This document shows, piece after piece, positions 9,181 to 17,260 of a stretch of DNA of 64,000 nucleotides; the stretch's first letter is position 1, and every line of letters begins with the position of its first letter. This DNA is from Janthinobacterium lividum (GTDB lineage Bacteria > Pseudomonadota > Gammaproteobacteria > Burkholderiales > Burkholderiaceae_D): assembly GCF_023509035.1 (NCBI RefSeq), contig NZ_CP075583.1:2294001-2358000 (forward strand). Reading direction: 5' to 3'. A program made the position numbers and the translations under genes. The notes under the pieces were generated by a model that saw nothing but the letters and a program-made list of their open reading frames with translations, was not told the origin of the DNA and searched no databases.

Positions 9181-9477
9181 GTCTGCAGGACGATTGAGTA
9201 TCGATGAAATAGTCACCTCAAAACCGAATTTAATTCGGAAATGATCGATTTATTCCAAGCTTAGTTTTTGCAAAAGATCGTTATGATTGCCTCAAGCTTG
9301 AATATGTTGTCGTTATGACTAAGCAAGGTCACGCCCGTTTTGAGTGCGTGCACCATGCTGGTGAGAACGGTCCAGGGATGGCACTGCAGGAATTCTTCCT
9401 CCGGTGCCGTTTTTGTATCAGCGACCCATGTTCTGGCGGAAGTTGTTCCCGAAAAATGCATATTCGATAGGGCAATC
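9181..9477. other. Intergenic region upstream of the liv operon
   Basis: No coding sequence is supported. A perfect 15-bp palindrome with arms CCGAATT/AATTCGG (9224-9230, 9232-9238) lies 44 bp after ispH. It could be an operator or the remains of a terminator, but it has no U-run. The rest is AT-rich and probably contains the liv promoter; no consensus pair stands out. Confidence 0.3.
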
Positions 9478-10406
9478 ATGGATACATTCATCCAGCAGAT
9501 CATTAACGGCTTGGTGTTGGGCAGCATGTATGCCTTAGTCGCCCTCGGTTACACCATGGTGTACGGCGTGTTGAACCTGATCAACTTCGCCCACGGCGAC
9601 GTGCTCATGATCGGCGCCATGGTGGGCTTGACCATCCTCAAGCTGCTGGGCATTTATGTGCCGGACTGGCCCGGTTACCTGAAACTGGCCACCGCCATCC
9701 TTGGCGCCATTCCCATCTGCATTCTGGTCAACATCATCATCGAGCGGGTCGCCTACCGCCGCCTGCGTAACGCCCCCCGCCTCGCCCCCTGATTACCGCC
9801 ATCGGCGTCTCCATCCTGCTGCAAACCTTCGCCATGATGATCTGGACGCGCAATCCCTTGCCCTTCCCGCAATTGCTGTCGACCGACCCCATCAACATAG
9901 GCGGCGCCGTGATTTCGCAAACGCAAGTGCTGCTGCTGGCCCTGGCCGCGTTGTCGATGGGCGGCTTGGTGTTGCTGGTGGAAAAAACGAAAATGGGCCG
10001 CGCCATGCGCGCCACGGCGGAAAACCCACGCGTGGCGGGTCTCATGGGCGTTGATTCCGACAAGGTCATCGTTGCCACCTTTGCCATCGGCGCCGCGCTG
10101 GCGGCCGTGGCGGGCGTGATGTGGGGCGCCAACTACGCGTCCATCCAGTTCTCCATGGGCGCCATTCCCGGCTTGAAGGCCTTCTGCGCGGCCGTGCTGG
10201 GCGGCATCGGCAATATTTATGGTGCCATGCTGGGCGGTATCTTGCTGGGCATTATCGAGAGCCTGGGTGCCGGCTATATCGGCGACATCACGGGCGGCTT
10301 CCTGGGCAGCCACTACCAGGATATCTTTGCTTTCGTCGTGCTGATCATCGTGCTGACCTTGCGCCCGTCCGGCATCATGGGCGAACGAGTGGCCGACCGT
10401 GCCTGA
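9478..10406 (+). CDS. livH: Branched-chain amino-acid ABC permease LivH (frameshifted as sequenced)
   Basis: Inner-membrane permease of a leucine/isoleucine/valine importer. Translation from the ATG at 9478 gives MDTFIQQIINGLVLGSMYAL and continues to RNAPRLAP, then meets a stop. The family sequence resumes in the next frame as LITAIGVSILLQT and continues to the end at 10406 through the permease EAA-like region (AVLGGIGNIYGAMLGGILLG). The break coincides with a C5 run at 9785-9789; one more C would give an intact 309-residue LivH. The clean sequence on both sides argues for a sequencing error rather than decay. Hydrophobic segments fit about eight helices. Confidence 0.88.
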
Positions 10407-10427
10407 TGTGAAACTGGGAGATTAATC

Positions 10428-11644
10428 ATGGCATTACTCGATTTCGACGCAAAAAGAATCCCGCCAAGGCCTACGCCGGCATGCTGGGCCTGGCCGCGCT
10501 GCTGATGGTGTTCCCGTTTTTTGCCGCCCAGTTCGGCAACTCGTGGGTGCGCATCATCGACATGGCCTTGCTGTACATCATGCTGGCCCTGGGCTTGAAC
10601 ATCGTCGTCGGCTTTGCCGGTCTGCTCGACCTCGGCTACATCGCCTTCTACGCCGTGGGCGCCTACCTGACGGCCTTGCTGGCGTCGCCGCAGTTCGCCA
10701 TCCTGCTCGAATCGGTGGTGAATCAATATCCGGTGCTGGGCGAAACACTGGTGCAGCTGATGGGGCCGGAAATCCGCGAAAACGGCATCCACCTTTCGAT
10801 CTGGCTCATCGTGCCGCTGGCCGCCTTTGTTGCCGGCCTGTTCGGCGCCCTGCTGGGCGCGCCCACCTTGAAGTTGCGCGGCGACTATCTCGCCATCGTG
10901 ACCCTGGGCTTTGGCGAAATCATCCGCATCTTCATGAACAATTTGAACGACCCGATCAATTTCACGAATGGGCCGCAAGGCATCAATCTGATCGATCCGA
11001 TCCGCATCTTCGGCGTCAACCTGGCGGGCGAGGCGGGCACCAATAGCACCGTGACGGTGGCCGGTTTTTCCATGCCGTCCGTCAACGCCTATTACTTTTT
11101 GTTCCTCTTCCTGTGCATTGCTGTCGTGTTCGTCACCAAGCGGCTCCAGCATTCGCGCCTGGGCCGCGCCTGGGTGGCCATCCGCGAAGACGAGATCGCG
11201 GCCAAGGCCATGGGCATCAATACGCGCAACGTGAAATTGCTGGCCTTTTCCATGGGCGCCTCGTTTGGCGGCGTGGCTGGCGCCATGTTTGCATCCTTTC
11301 AGGGCTTTGTCTCGCCGGAATCGTTCTCGCTGACGGAATCGATCGCCGTGCTGGCCATGGTGGTGCTGGGCGGCATCGGCCATATCCCCGGCGTGATTCT
11401 CGGCGGCGTGATCCTCGCCTCGATACCGGAAGTGCTGCGCCATGTGGTGGAGCCGGCCCAGCAGGCGCTGTTCGGGCATGTGGTGATCGAGGCGGAAGTG
11501 CTGCGCCAGCTGCTGTACGGCCTGGCCATGGTCTTGATCATGCTCAACCGTCCCGCCGGCCTGTGGCCATCGCCGAAGCACGAAGACCGGCCCGACCACG
11601 ATGTGGACCAGCCGACTAAATCCACCGGCGTCGTGTCCGCTTAA
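10428..11644 (+). CDS. livM: Branched-chain amino-acid ABC permease LivM (frameshifted as sequenced)
   Basis: The second permease subunit pairs with LivH. The ATG at 10428 follows GGGAG and encodes MALLDFDAK; the frame then closes after 25 codons. One extra A in the A5 run at 10451-10455 would restore KKNPAKAYAGMLGLAALLMV and join it to the long intact part (LNIVVGFAGLLDLGYIAFYA, and LRGDYLAIVTLGFGEIIRI, typical of LivM). The restored length would be 405 residues. The C-terminal AVLAMVVLGGIGHIPGVILG loop is the contact for the ATPases. It is the second homopolymer indel within 670 bp. Confidence 0.88.
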
Positions 11645-11657
11645 ACGAGGAAGCACC

Positions 11658-12431
11658 ATGAGCGAACAGATCATTCTCAATATTGCCGGCGTGAATAAAC
11701 GTTTTGGCGGCTTGCAAGCGCTCACCGATGTGGGCATCACCATCAGGCAAGGCCAGATCTACGGCTTGATCGGCCCGAACGGCGCCGGCAAGACGACCTT
11801 CTTCAATGTCATCACGGGCTTGTACCAGCCTGACACGGGCACCTTCGAACTGGCAGGCAAGCCGTATTCGCCGTCCGCGCCGCACAAGGTGGCGAAGGCA
11901 GGCATTGCCCGCACCTTCCAGAACATCCGCCTGTTTGGCGATATGACGGCGCTGGAAAACGTCATGGTGGGGCGCCACGTGCGTTCGCACCAGGGCGTGT
12001 TCGGCGCCATCTTCCGCCACAAGGCGGCGCGCGAGGAAGAGGCGTCCATCCGCCGGCGGGCCATGGAGTTGCTCGACTTCGTTGGCATCGCCCAGTTCGC
12101 CAACCGCACGGCGCGCTTTTTGTCGTATGGCGACCAGCGGCGCCTGGAAATCGCCCGCGCGCTGGCCACCGATCCGACCCTGCTGGCGCTCGATGAGCCT
12201 GCGGCCGGCATGAACGCGACGGAAAAGCTGGCCCTGCGCGAGTTGCTGGTGAAAATCAAGGCCGAAGGCAAGACCGTACTGTTGATCGAGCACGACGTGA
12301 AACTGATGATGGGACTGTGCGACCGCATCACGGTGCTCGAGTATGGCAAGCGCATCGCGGAAGGCTTGCCGGCCGAAATACAACAAAACCCGGCCGTCAT
12401 CGAGGCTTACCTGGGGGGATCGCACGCATGA
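11658..12431 (+). CDS. livG: Branched-chain amino-acid ABC transporter ATP-binding protein LivG
   Basis: A 257-residue ATPase that powers the LivHM channel. Walker A is GPNGAGKTT, the signature loop is the LivG-type LSYGDQRRLEIARAL (instead of LSGGQ), Walker B is LLALDEPAAGMN, and the H-loop is LLIEHDVKLMMGL. The ATG at 11658 is preceded by GAGGAAG. The stop codon overlaps the livF start (ATGA), indicating coupled translation. Confidence 0.95.
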   Translation: MSEQIILNIAGVNKRFGGLQALTDVGITIRQGQIYGLIGPNGAGKTTFFNVITGLYQPDTGTFELAGKPYSPSAPHKVAKAGIARTFQNIRLFGDMTALENVMVGRHVRSHQGVFGAIFRHKAAREEEASIRRRAMELLDFVGIAQFANRTARFLSYGDQRRLEIARALATDPTLLALDEPAAGMNATEKLALRELLVKIKAEGKTVLLIEHDVKLMMGLCDRITVLEYGKRIAEGLPAEIQQNPAVIEAYLGGSHA

Positions 12432-13147
12432 GTAATGTATTGAAGGTGGCGGGCCTGCACGTGGCCTACGGCGGCATCAAGGCGGTCAAAGGCATCGACC
12501 TGGAAGTCAACGAGGGCGAGCTGATCGCCCTGATCGGCGCGAACGGCGCCGGCAAGACGACGACACTGAAAGCCATCACGGGCACTTTGCCCGCCTGCAA
12601 GGTGGAAGGCACGATCAGCTACCTGGGCGAGTCGCTCAAGGGCACGAAATCGTTTCACCTGGTGGAAAGGAAACTGGCCATGGTGCCGGAAGGGCGGGGC
12701 GTGTTTACCCGCATGTCGATCCGCGAAAACCTCATGATGGGCGCTTACACGCGCACGGACAAGGCCGGTGTCGAGGATGATATCGCCCGCTGGTTCGACG
12801 TGTTTCCTCGTCTGAAGGAAAGGGCGGCGCAGATGGCCGGCACCCTGTCCGGCGGCGAGCAGCAGATGCTGGCCATGGCGCGCGCCCTGATGAGCCATCC
12901 AAAGCTGCTGCTGCTCGATGAGCCGTCGATGGGCTTGTCGCCCATCATGGTCGAGAAAATCTTCGAGGTGATCCGCAAGGTCTCATCTGAAGGCATCACG
13001 ATCTTGCTGGTCGAACAGAATGCCCGTCTGGCCCTGCAGGCAGCGCACCGCGGCTATGTGATGGATTCCGGGCTGGTCACCATGGGCGGCAACGCGGCGG
13101 CCATGCTCGATGATCCGCGCGTGAAGGCGGCGTATCTGGGAGAGTAA
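12428..13147 (+). CDS. livF: Branched-chain amino-acid ABC transporter ATP-binding protein LivF
   Basis: A 239-residue ATPase and the second nucleotide-binding subunit of the importer. Walker A is GANGAGKTT, the signature is TLSGGEQQMLAMARAL, Walker B is LLLLDEPSMGLSP, and the H/switch region is ILLVEQNARLALQ. The motif MVPEGRGVFTRMSIRENL is characteristic of LivF. It is the last gene of livHMGF. No periplasmic binding protein (LivK/J) gene is present beside the operon, so the binding protein must be encoded elsewhere. Confidence 0.95.
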   Translation: MSNVLKVAGLHVAYGGIKAVKGIDLEVNEGELIALIGANGAGKTTTLKAITGTLPACKVEGTISYLGESLKGTKSFHLVERKLAMVPEGRGVFTRMSIRENLMMGAYTRTDKAGVEDDIARWFDVFPRLKERAAQMAGTLSGGEQQMLAMARALMSHPKLLLLDEPSMGLSPIMVEKIFEVIRKVSSEGITILLVEQNARLALQAAHRGYVMDSGLVTMGGNAAAMLDDPRVKAAYLGE

Positions 13148-13171
13148 TCGCGTTCAGGAAAGTGTTCAGGC

Positions 13172-13200
13172 ATAAAAAATGCCCCAGCTGGGCTGGGGCA
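13172..13200 (-). terminator. Intrinsic terminator of the phasin gene
   Basis: On the minus strand, stem TGCCCCAGC / GCTGGGGCA (9 bp, loop of 3) is followed by TTTTTT. It also lies 32 bp past livF and could form a hairpin there, but there is no U-run in that direction. Confidence 0.85.
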
Positions 13201-13281
13201 TAATGGCATCCGTCGGGGAAGTGCGGGATGGATGCCTGGAGGAGCTGGTAACAGCGGACCGCCGTAGCGGTCGCGCAATAA

Positions 13282-13845
13282 TTACTTGGCAGTGCGCGGA
13301 ACGGCTTTTTCGGCCGCTTGCGTGAACTGGTTCACTGCCGAGGTCAGGTTGGCTTCGATGGCTTCGACGGCTTGCTTGCTGGTTTTCGAGAATTGCTCGT
13401 AGCCTGCATTGGCGTTGCCGATGGCGCTTTTCAGGATGGCAACGGCGTTTTCCGAACCGGCTGGCGCGTTCTTGGTGACTTCTTCCACCAGGGACAGGAC
13501 TTTGCGGTTGGTTTCAGCGATTTGCGATTCAGCAGCTTTGCTGAATTCAGCTTGCGTGCCGGACGTGATGGCAGCCAGGTGACGGCCGTAAGCGATGGCT
13601 TTTTCGGCGCTAGGCTGGGCTTGAGCGGCGCTCAGCGAGAAGAATTCTTGTGGATCTTTTGCCGACAGCAATTGCTTGGCGGCGGCGGTCGATTCTTCCA
13701 GCGTTGCCTTGGCAGCGGTCAGGTTCAGTTCGACGATCTTTTCGATGCCTTCGAAGGCTTTGCTCGTCAGCGACGAGAAAAGGGCGAATTGGGCTTCCAG
13801 GTTGGTTTTGGTAGCGGACGAAAATTGCTCAGGAATTGAAAACAT
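13282..13845 (-). CDS. phaP: Phasin (PHB-granule-associated protein)
   Basis: A 187-residue, Ala-rich amphipathic helical protein that starts [20 protein letters not shown]. It carries the phasin_2 pattern ([20 protein letters not shown], then [15 protein letters not shown]). Phasins coat polyhydroxyalkanoate granules and control their size. GGAGA 5-6 nt upstream of the ATG at 13845 supports this start over the in-frame ATG four codons earlier. Two TGC-N3-GCA sites 98-163 bp upstream are candidate PhaR operators. The 3' untranslated region (13201-13281) holds two further inverted repeats before the terminator. No PHA synthase gene is in the window. Confidence 0.92.
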   Translation of the reverse strand: MFSIPEQFSSATKTNLEAQFALFSSLTSKAFEGIEKIVELNLTAAKATLEESTAAAKQLLSAKDPQEFFSLSAAQAQPSAEKAIAYGRHLAAITSGTQAEFSKAAESQIAETNRKVLSLVEEVTKNAPAGSENAVAILKSAIGNANAGYEQFSKTSKQAVEAIEANLTSAVNQFTQAAEKAVPRTAK

Positions 13846-13942
13846 ATAAATCTCCAAAAAATCGAAATCTGGTTAATTTGATGCTGCGTGTACCGTTTGG
13901 GAAAGCAGGTGAATCTAAATTTTTCAAGCCGAACAAGAATTG

Positions 13943-14008
13943 TGCAACGCAACAAACCCTATTCTACGGTGAAAAAAAAACGAAGTCAAGCGATTCTTGT
14001 GCGATGCA
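13943..14008. promoter_or_regulatory. Two candidate PhaR operator sites upstream of the phasin gene
   Basis: TGCAACGCA (13943-13951) and TGCGATGCA (14000-14008) share the pattern TGC-N3-GCA within a longer similarity TTGTGCnnnGCAACAA, with centres 57 bp apart. PhaR repressors of other proteobacteria bind CTGC-N3-GCAG-type half palindromes and repress phasin genes until granules form. Assignment to PhaR is inference from this resemblance and from the gene context. The rest of 13846-14197 is AT-rich and non-coding. Confidence 0.5.
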
Positions 14009-14197
14009 ACAATTGAATAGATTTGGGTCAAAAGTCATTGTTTCTAAAGAGAAATATTTGATTTCTGTGTGTTAATGGTTTGGACTTAAACTATCGTTTC
14101 CAGTGGCTACGGGGACGATCGCGGCGCAGCATGCTAGACTTTGTCTCCCGCACTGGCGCAGCGCCCCGGTGCCGATCCCGTTTCCCGAGTTGATACC

Positions 14198-15124
14198 ATG
14201 TCCAATCTTCCCGCCGCGGCTGGCGCCAGCGGCAAAGCCCCCAAAGCCCCTTTCCTGACGACCCTGGCGCCGATGGCCTTGCCCGGCTTCTTTGTGTTGT
14301 TATGGAGCACAGGTTTTATTGTGGCCAAGTTCGGTTTGCCCTACGCGCCACCGCTGACCTTTTTGCTGCTGCGCTTCCTGGGCGTGCTGGTGATCCTGCT
14401 GCCGCTGGTGCTGCTGTTGCGTGCGCCGTGGCCGGTGGGCCAGTTCCGCCAGATTGCCGTGGCCGGCATCTTGATGCAGGCCGGCTACCTGGCAGGCGTC
14501 TGGTGCGCCATCAAACTGGGCATGCCTGCCGGCTTGTCCGCGCTGATCGTCGGCATGCAGCCTGTGCTGACGGCTTGCGCCGCGCCCCTGATCGGCGAAT
14601 CCGTGCGCCCGCGCCAGTGGTTGGGCCTGTTCTTTGGCCTGCTGGGCGTGGCCCTCGTTGTGTATGCCAAGATCAACCTCGTAGGCCTGACCGTGGAAAG
14701 CGTGCTGCTGTGCGTGTTCGCGCTGCTGTCGATGACGGCCGGTACCATGTATCAAAAACGCCACTGTCCGCAATTCGACTTGCGTACCGGCACGGTGGTG
14801 CAGTTTGCCGCCTCCATCGTGGTGGTCTTGCCGTTTGCCCTGTATTACGAAGGGCTGGACCTGCATTTCAGCAATGTGCAATGGACGGCGAATTTCATAG
14901 GCGCCTTGCTGTGGTCGGTACTCGTGCTGTCCATAGGCGCCATCTTCCTGCTGTTTGCCCTGATCCGCCGCAGCGACGCCACGAAAGTGACGGGCTTGCT
15001 GTACCTGACGCCGCCCACGACGGCCGTGATGGCCTGGCTGATGTTTGGTGAAGCGTTCAATATGCTGGGCATCGCTGGCATGCTGGTGGCCGTGGTCGGC
15101 GTGGTATTTGTGGTCAAGAAATAG
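14198..15124 (+). CDS. EamA/DMT-family transporter
   Basis: A 308-residue inner-membrane protein with about ten hydrophobic helices in two EamA repeats (first: FVLLWSTGFIVAKFGLPYAP; second from about residue 170, ending TPPTTAVMAWLMFGEAFNML). Family members export metabolites or amino acids; the substrate cannot be told from sequence. The ATG at 14198 (MSNLPAAAGASGK) is preferred over an upstream in-frame ATG at 14141, which overlaps a TAGACT promoter-like box. The nitroreductase gene follows after 26 bp and is likely cotranscribed. Confidence 0.85.
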   Translation: MSNLPAAAGASGKAPKAPFLTTLAPMALPGFFVLLWSTGFIVAKFGLPYAPPLTFLLLRFLGVLVILLPLVLLLRAPWPVGQFRQIAVAGILMQAGYLAGVWCAIKLGMPAGLSALIVGMQPVLTACAAPLIGESVRPRQWLGLFFGLLGVALVVYAKINLVGLTVESVLLCVFALLSMTAGTMYQKRHCPQFDLRTGTVVQFAASIVVVLPFALYYEGLDLHFSNVQWTANFIGALLWSVLVLSIGAIFLLFALIRRSDATKVTGLLYLTPPTTAVMAWLMFGEAFNMLGIAGMLVAVVGVVFVVKK

Positions 15125-15150
15125 AATAGATATAGCGGGAGAGCAGGGCA

Positions 15151-15870
15151 GTGAGCAAGCAAGCATTTGAAACATCGTCGGCGCAGCAAGCCGTGGACGC
15201 CGTCATTCTGTCGCGCCGTTCGATCCGCGCCTTCCTGCCCACCCCGGTGGCGCAGGACGATATCGCGCGCATCCTGGAAGTGGCCGCGCGCGCGCCATCG
15301 GGCGCCAACATGCAGCCGTGGAAAGTGTACGTGCTGTCGGGCGAGGCCCGCCTGCGCCTGTCGCGCCGCATCCTCGCCGCCTATGCCGCACCGAAAGCGC
15401 CCGATGCCCCCGCGCGCCCGGCGTCGTACATCTATTACCCGCGCCAGTGGACGGCGCCGTTCATTGAGCGCCGCCGCAAGATCGGCCTGGACCTGTACCA
15501 ACTGCTGGGCCTGGAGCGGGGCGACACGGCCGGTATGGCTGCCCAGCATGGACGCAATTTCCAGTTTTTCGATGCGCCCGTCGGCCTGATCTTTACCATC
15601 GAGCGTGTGCTGGAGCAGGGTTCCTGGCTCGACTACGGCATGTTCTTGCAAAACATCATGCTGGCGGCGCGCGCGCGGGGGCTCGACACCTGCCCGCAAG
15701 CGGCCTTCATTCATTACCATGACATCATCCGCGACGAGCTGGGCGTGCCGGCCAGCGAAATGGTGGTGTGCGGCATGGCCCTCGGCCATGCCGACCCGGA
15801 CAAGATCGAGAACCGCTTGAGCACGGAACGCGAGCCGCTGGCCGGCTTTGTTAAATTCATGGACCAATAG
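15151..15870 (+). CDS. Nitroreductase-family FMN oxidoreductase
   Basis: A 239-residue flavoenzyme with the FMN-binding SRRSIRAFLPTPV near the N-terminus, then ARAPSGANMQPWKVYVLSG, and GLDTCPQAAF near the C-terminus. These are all typical of NAD(P)H-dependent nitroreductases. The natural substrate is unknown; quinones, flavins or nitroaromatics are possible. The start is a GTG at 15151, preceded by GGGAGAGCAGGG; no better in-frame ATG exists before the conserved region. It is probably in one operon with the upstream EamA exporter. Confidence 0.88.
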   Translation: MSKQAFETSSAQQAVDAVILSRRSIRAFLPTPVAQDDIARILEVAARAPSGANMQPWKVYVLSGEARLRLSRRILAAYAAPKAPDAPARPASYIYYPRQWTAPFIERRRKIGLDLYQLLGLERGDTAGMAAQHGRNFQFFDAPVGLIFTIERVLEQGSWLDYGMFLQNIMLAARARGLDTCPQAAFIHYHDIIRDELGVPASEMVVCGMALGHADPDKIENRLSTEREPLAGFVKFMDQ

Positions 15871-15876
15871 ACACTC

Positions 15877-15932
15877 TAGCGATCTGCACAGCCAAACAGC
15901 CGGTTAAGAATGAGCTTGTTTGCGGATCGCTA
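15877..15932. other. Nested inverted repeat after the nitroreductase gene
   Basis: Outer arms TAGCGATC (15877-15884) / GATCGCTA (15925-15932) and inner arms CAAACA (15893-15898) / TGTTTG (15917-15922) nest into one hairpin, 6 bp after the stop codon. ACATTTTGTATTT follows, so it may be a weak terminator. Confidence 0.45.
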
Positions 15933-15984
15933 ACATTTTGTATTTCGTTGCTGCAATAAATACTGTCCTAACTGTTAAATAGGC

Positions 15985-16012
15985 TTGCGATTACTCTGCA
16001 TTTCGCTACACT
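15985..16012 (+). promoter_or_regulatory. Putative promoter of the endopeptidase gene
   Basis: TTGCGA (15985-15990) and TACACT (16007-16012) are spaced by 16 bp, 35 bp before the ATG at 16047. Overlapping TACAAT-like sequences make the exact -10 uncertain. Confidence 0.4.
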
Positions 16013-16046
16013 ACAATGAGGCAACAGCTTCACGGGGAATTATCGA

Positions 16047-17120
16047 ATGGCTAAGTTTAAACTTGCGCTGGGTATCCTGGCTTCCCTGCTGTTTGCACTG
16101 GCGCCGGCTGCGGCCGTGCACGCCAAGGAAGCGAACGGCAAATCCTCAGCCGCGAAGAAACACACTACCAAGAAAATCAAGGTCGTGTTGCGCAATGGCG
16201 CGACGGCCGCGCCGCGCGAAAAGACCGTGCGCCGGGTCGTCATGGTGCGCGGAAAACGCAAGGTCATCTATCAAAAAATCAGCAGCGTGGCCGTGCCCAT
16301 GGCCGCACCGATGCCGACCATGGGCGACCTGGCCGGCCTGAACCTCACGCGCGATCCGCTCGACCTCAAGTCGAGCGTGGCGCTGGTGCTGGACCAGAGC
16401 AATGCGGAAGTGCTGTTTGAAAAGAATTCGAATGTCGCCCTGCCCATCGCCTCCATCACCAAGATGATGACGGGCCTGGTGGTGGTCGAAGCGCGCCAGG
16501 ACATGGATGAAGTGTTGACGATCACGGACGAGGACGTCGACCGCGCCAAGTTCAGCAGCTCGCGCCTGAAAGTGGGCGCGCAATTGACGCGCGCGAATAT
16601 GCTGCACATCGCCCTGATGAGCTCGGAAAACCGCGCCGCCTCGGCACTGGGCCGCAATTATCCGGGCGGCTTGCCGGCGTTTGTCGACGCCATGAACAGC
16701 AAGGCGCGCCAACTGGGCATGATGGATACGCATTACGTCGATTCCAGCGGCTTGTCGAAAATGAATGTGGCCAGCGCGCGCGACCTGGGCAAGCTGGCCA
16801 TGGCCGCCTTCCGGCATCCGCTGCTGCGTGAGTACTCGACGGATCCGAAAGCCATCGTCGAAGCCAGTGGCCAGCCCATGCAGTTTGGCAATACGAATCA
16901 CCTGGTGGCCAATCCGGGCTGGGAGATCGGCTTGCAAAAGACGGGTTTTATCAATGAGGCGGGACGTTGTTTGATGATGCAGGCTGTCATCGAAGGACGG
17001 GCCGTGATCATGGTCTTCCTCGATTCCAAGGGGAAACAGTCGCGTACGGCCGATGCGGGCCGCATGCGCAAATGGCTCGAGGCATTGAAACCAGCCAACA
17101 TGAGCCTGCCTGGCGGTTAA
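16047..17120 (+). CDS. pbpG: D-alanyl-D-alanine endopeptidase (PBP7-type serine peptidase S11)
   Basis: A periplasmic peptidoglycan hydrolase that cleaves D-Ala-mDAP cross-links. Signal peptide: residues 1-26, ending VHA. A Lys/Arg-rich segment (30-75) follows, then the S11 domain with the catalytic SxxK tetrad Ser136-Ile-Thr-Lys139 (PIASITKMM), SxN in SSENRAAS and KTG in LQKTGFIN. GGGG lies 11 nt before the ATG. It is 357 residues, longer than E. coli PbpG (about 310) because of the basic linker. The structured repeat at 17141-17258 separates it from the convergent IclR gene. Confidence 0.93.
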   Translation: MAKFKLALGILASLLFALAPAAAVHAKEANGKSSAAKKHTTKKIKVVLRNGATAAPREKTVRRVVMVRGKRKVIYQKISSVAVPMAAPMPTMGDLAGLNLTRDPLDLKSSVALVLDQSNAEVLFEKNSNVALPIASITKMMTGLVVVEARQDMDEVLTITDEDVDRAKFSSSRLKVGAQLTRANMLHIALMSSENRAASALGRNYPGGLPAFVDAMNSKARQLGMMDTHYVDSSGLSKMNVASARDLGKLAMAAFRHPLLREYSTDPKAIVEASGQPMQFGNTNHLVANPGWEIGLQKTGFINEAGRCLMMQAVIEGRAVIMVFLDSKGKQSRTADAGRMRKWLEALKPANMSLPGG

Positions 17121-17140
17121 TGCAGAAGGCTATCGTTACG

Positions 17141-17258
17141 ACGCCTGACAAAACCGTAGCGAGCGGCAGTGATTTGTGGCTAAGAAGCGCAACCGTACTC
17201 TGGTACGGTGAGCATCGCAGGCCGCAAAGCGCGCCGCGTAGTAGGTTTGGTCAGGCGT
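17141..17258 (-). repeat. Structured intergenic repeat, copy 1
   Basis: The outer arms 17141-17155 and 17244-17258 are complementary at 14 of 15 positions (left arm ACGCCTGACAAAACC). The core contains ACCGTAC/GTACGGT around a TCTG loop and GCGGC/GCCGC. The core is about 85-90% identical to copies at 49565-49687 and 53805-53922 (judged by eye), but the arms are unrelated in sequence. Read on the minus strand, the element begins 2 nt after the iclR stop codon. It also fills the gap after pbpG on the other strand. Confidence 0.85.
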
Positions 17259-17260
17259 TC

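Noticed and set aside
13054..13278. Small minus-strand frame over the end of livF and the phasin terminator
   Set aside because: It crosses a clear terminator and overlaps livF antisense; no start signal.
17141..17258. The repeat as an insertion sequence or MITE with terminal inverted repeats
   Set aside because: Terminal arms are not conserved between copies, and there is no transposase frame or obvious target-site duplication; a mobile palindrome remains possible but is not the simplest reading.
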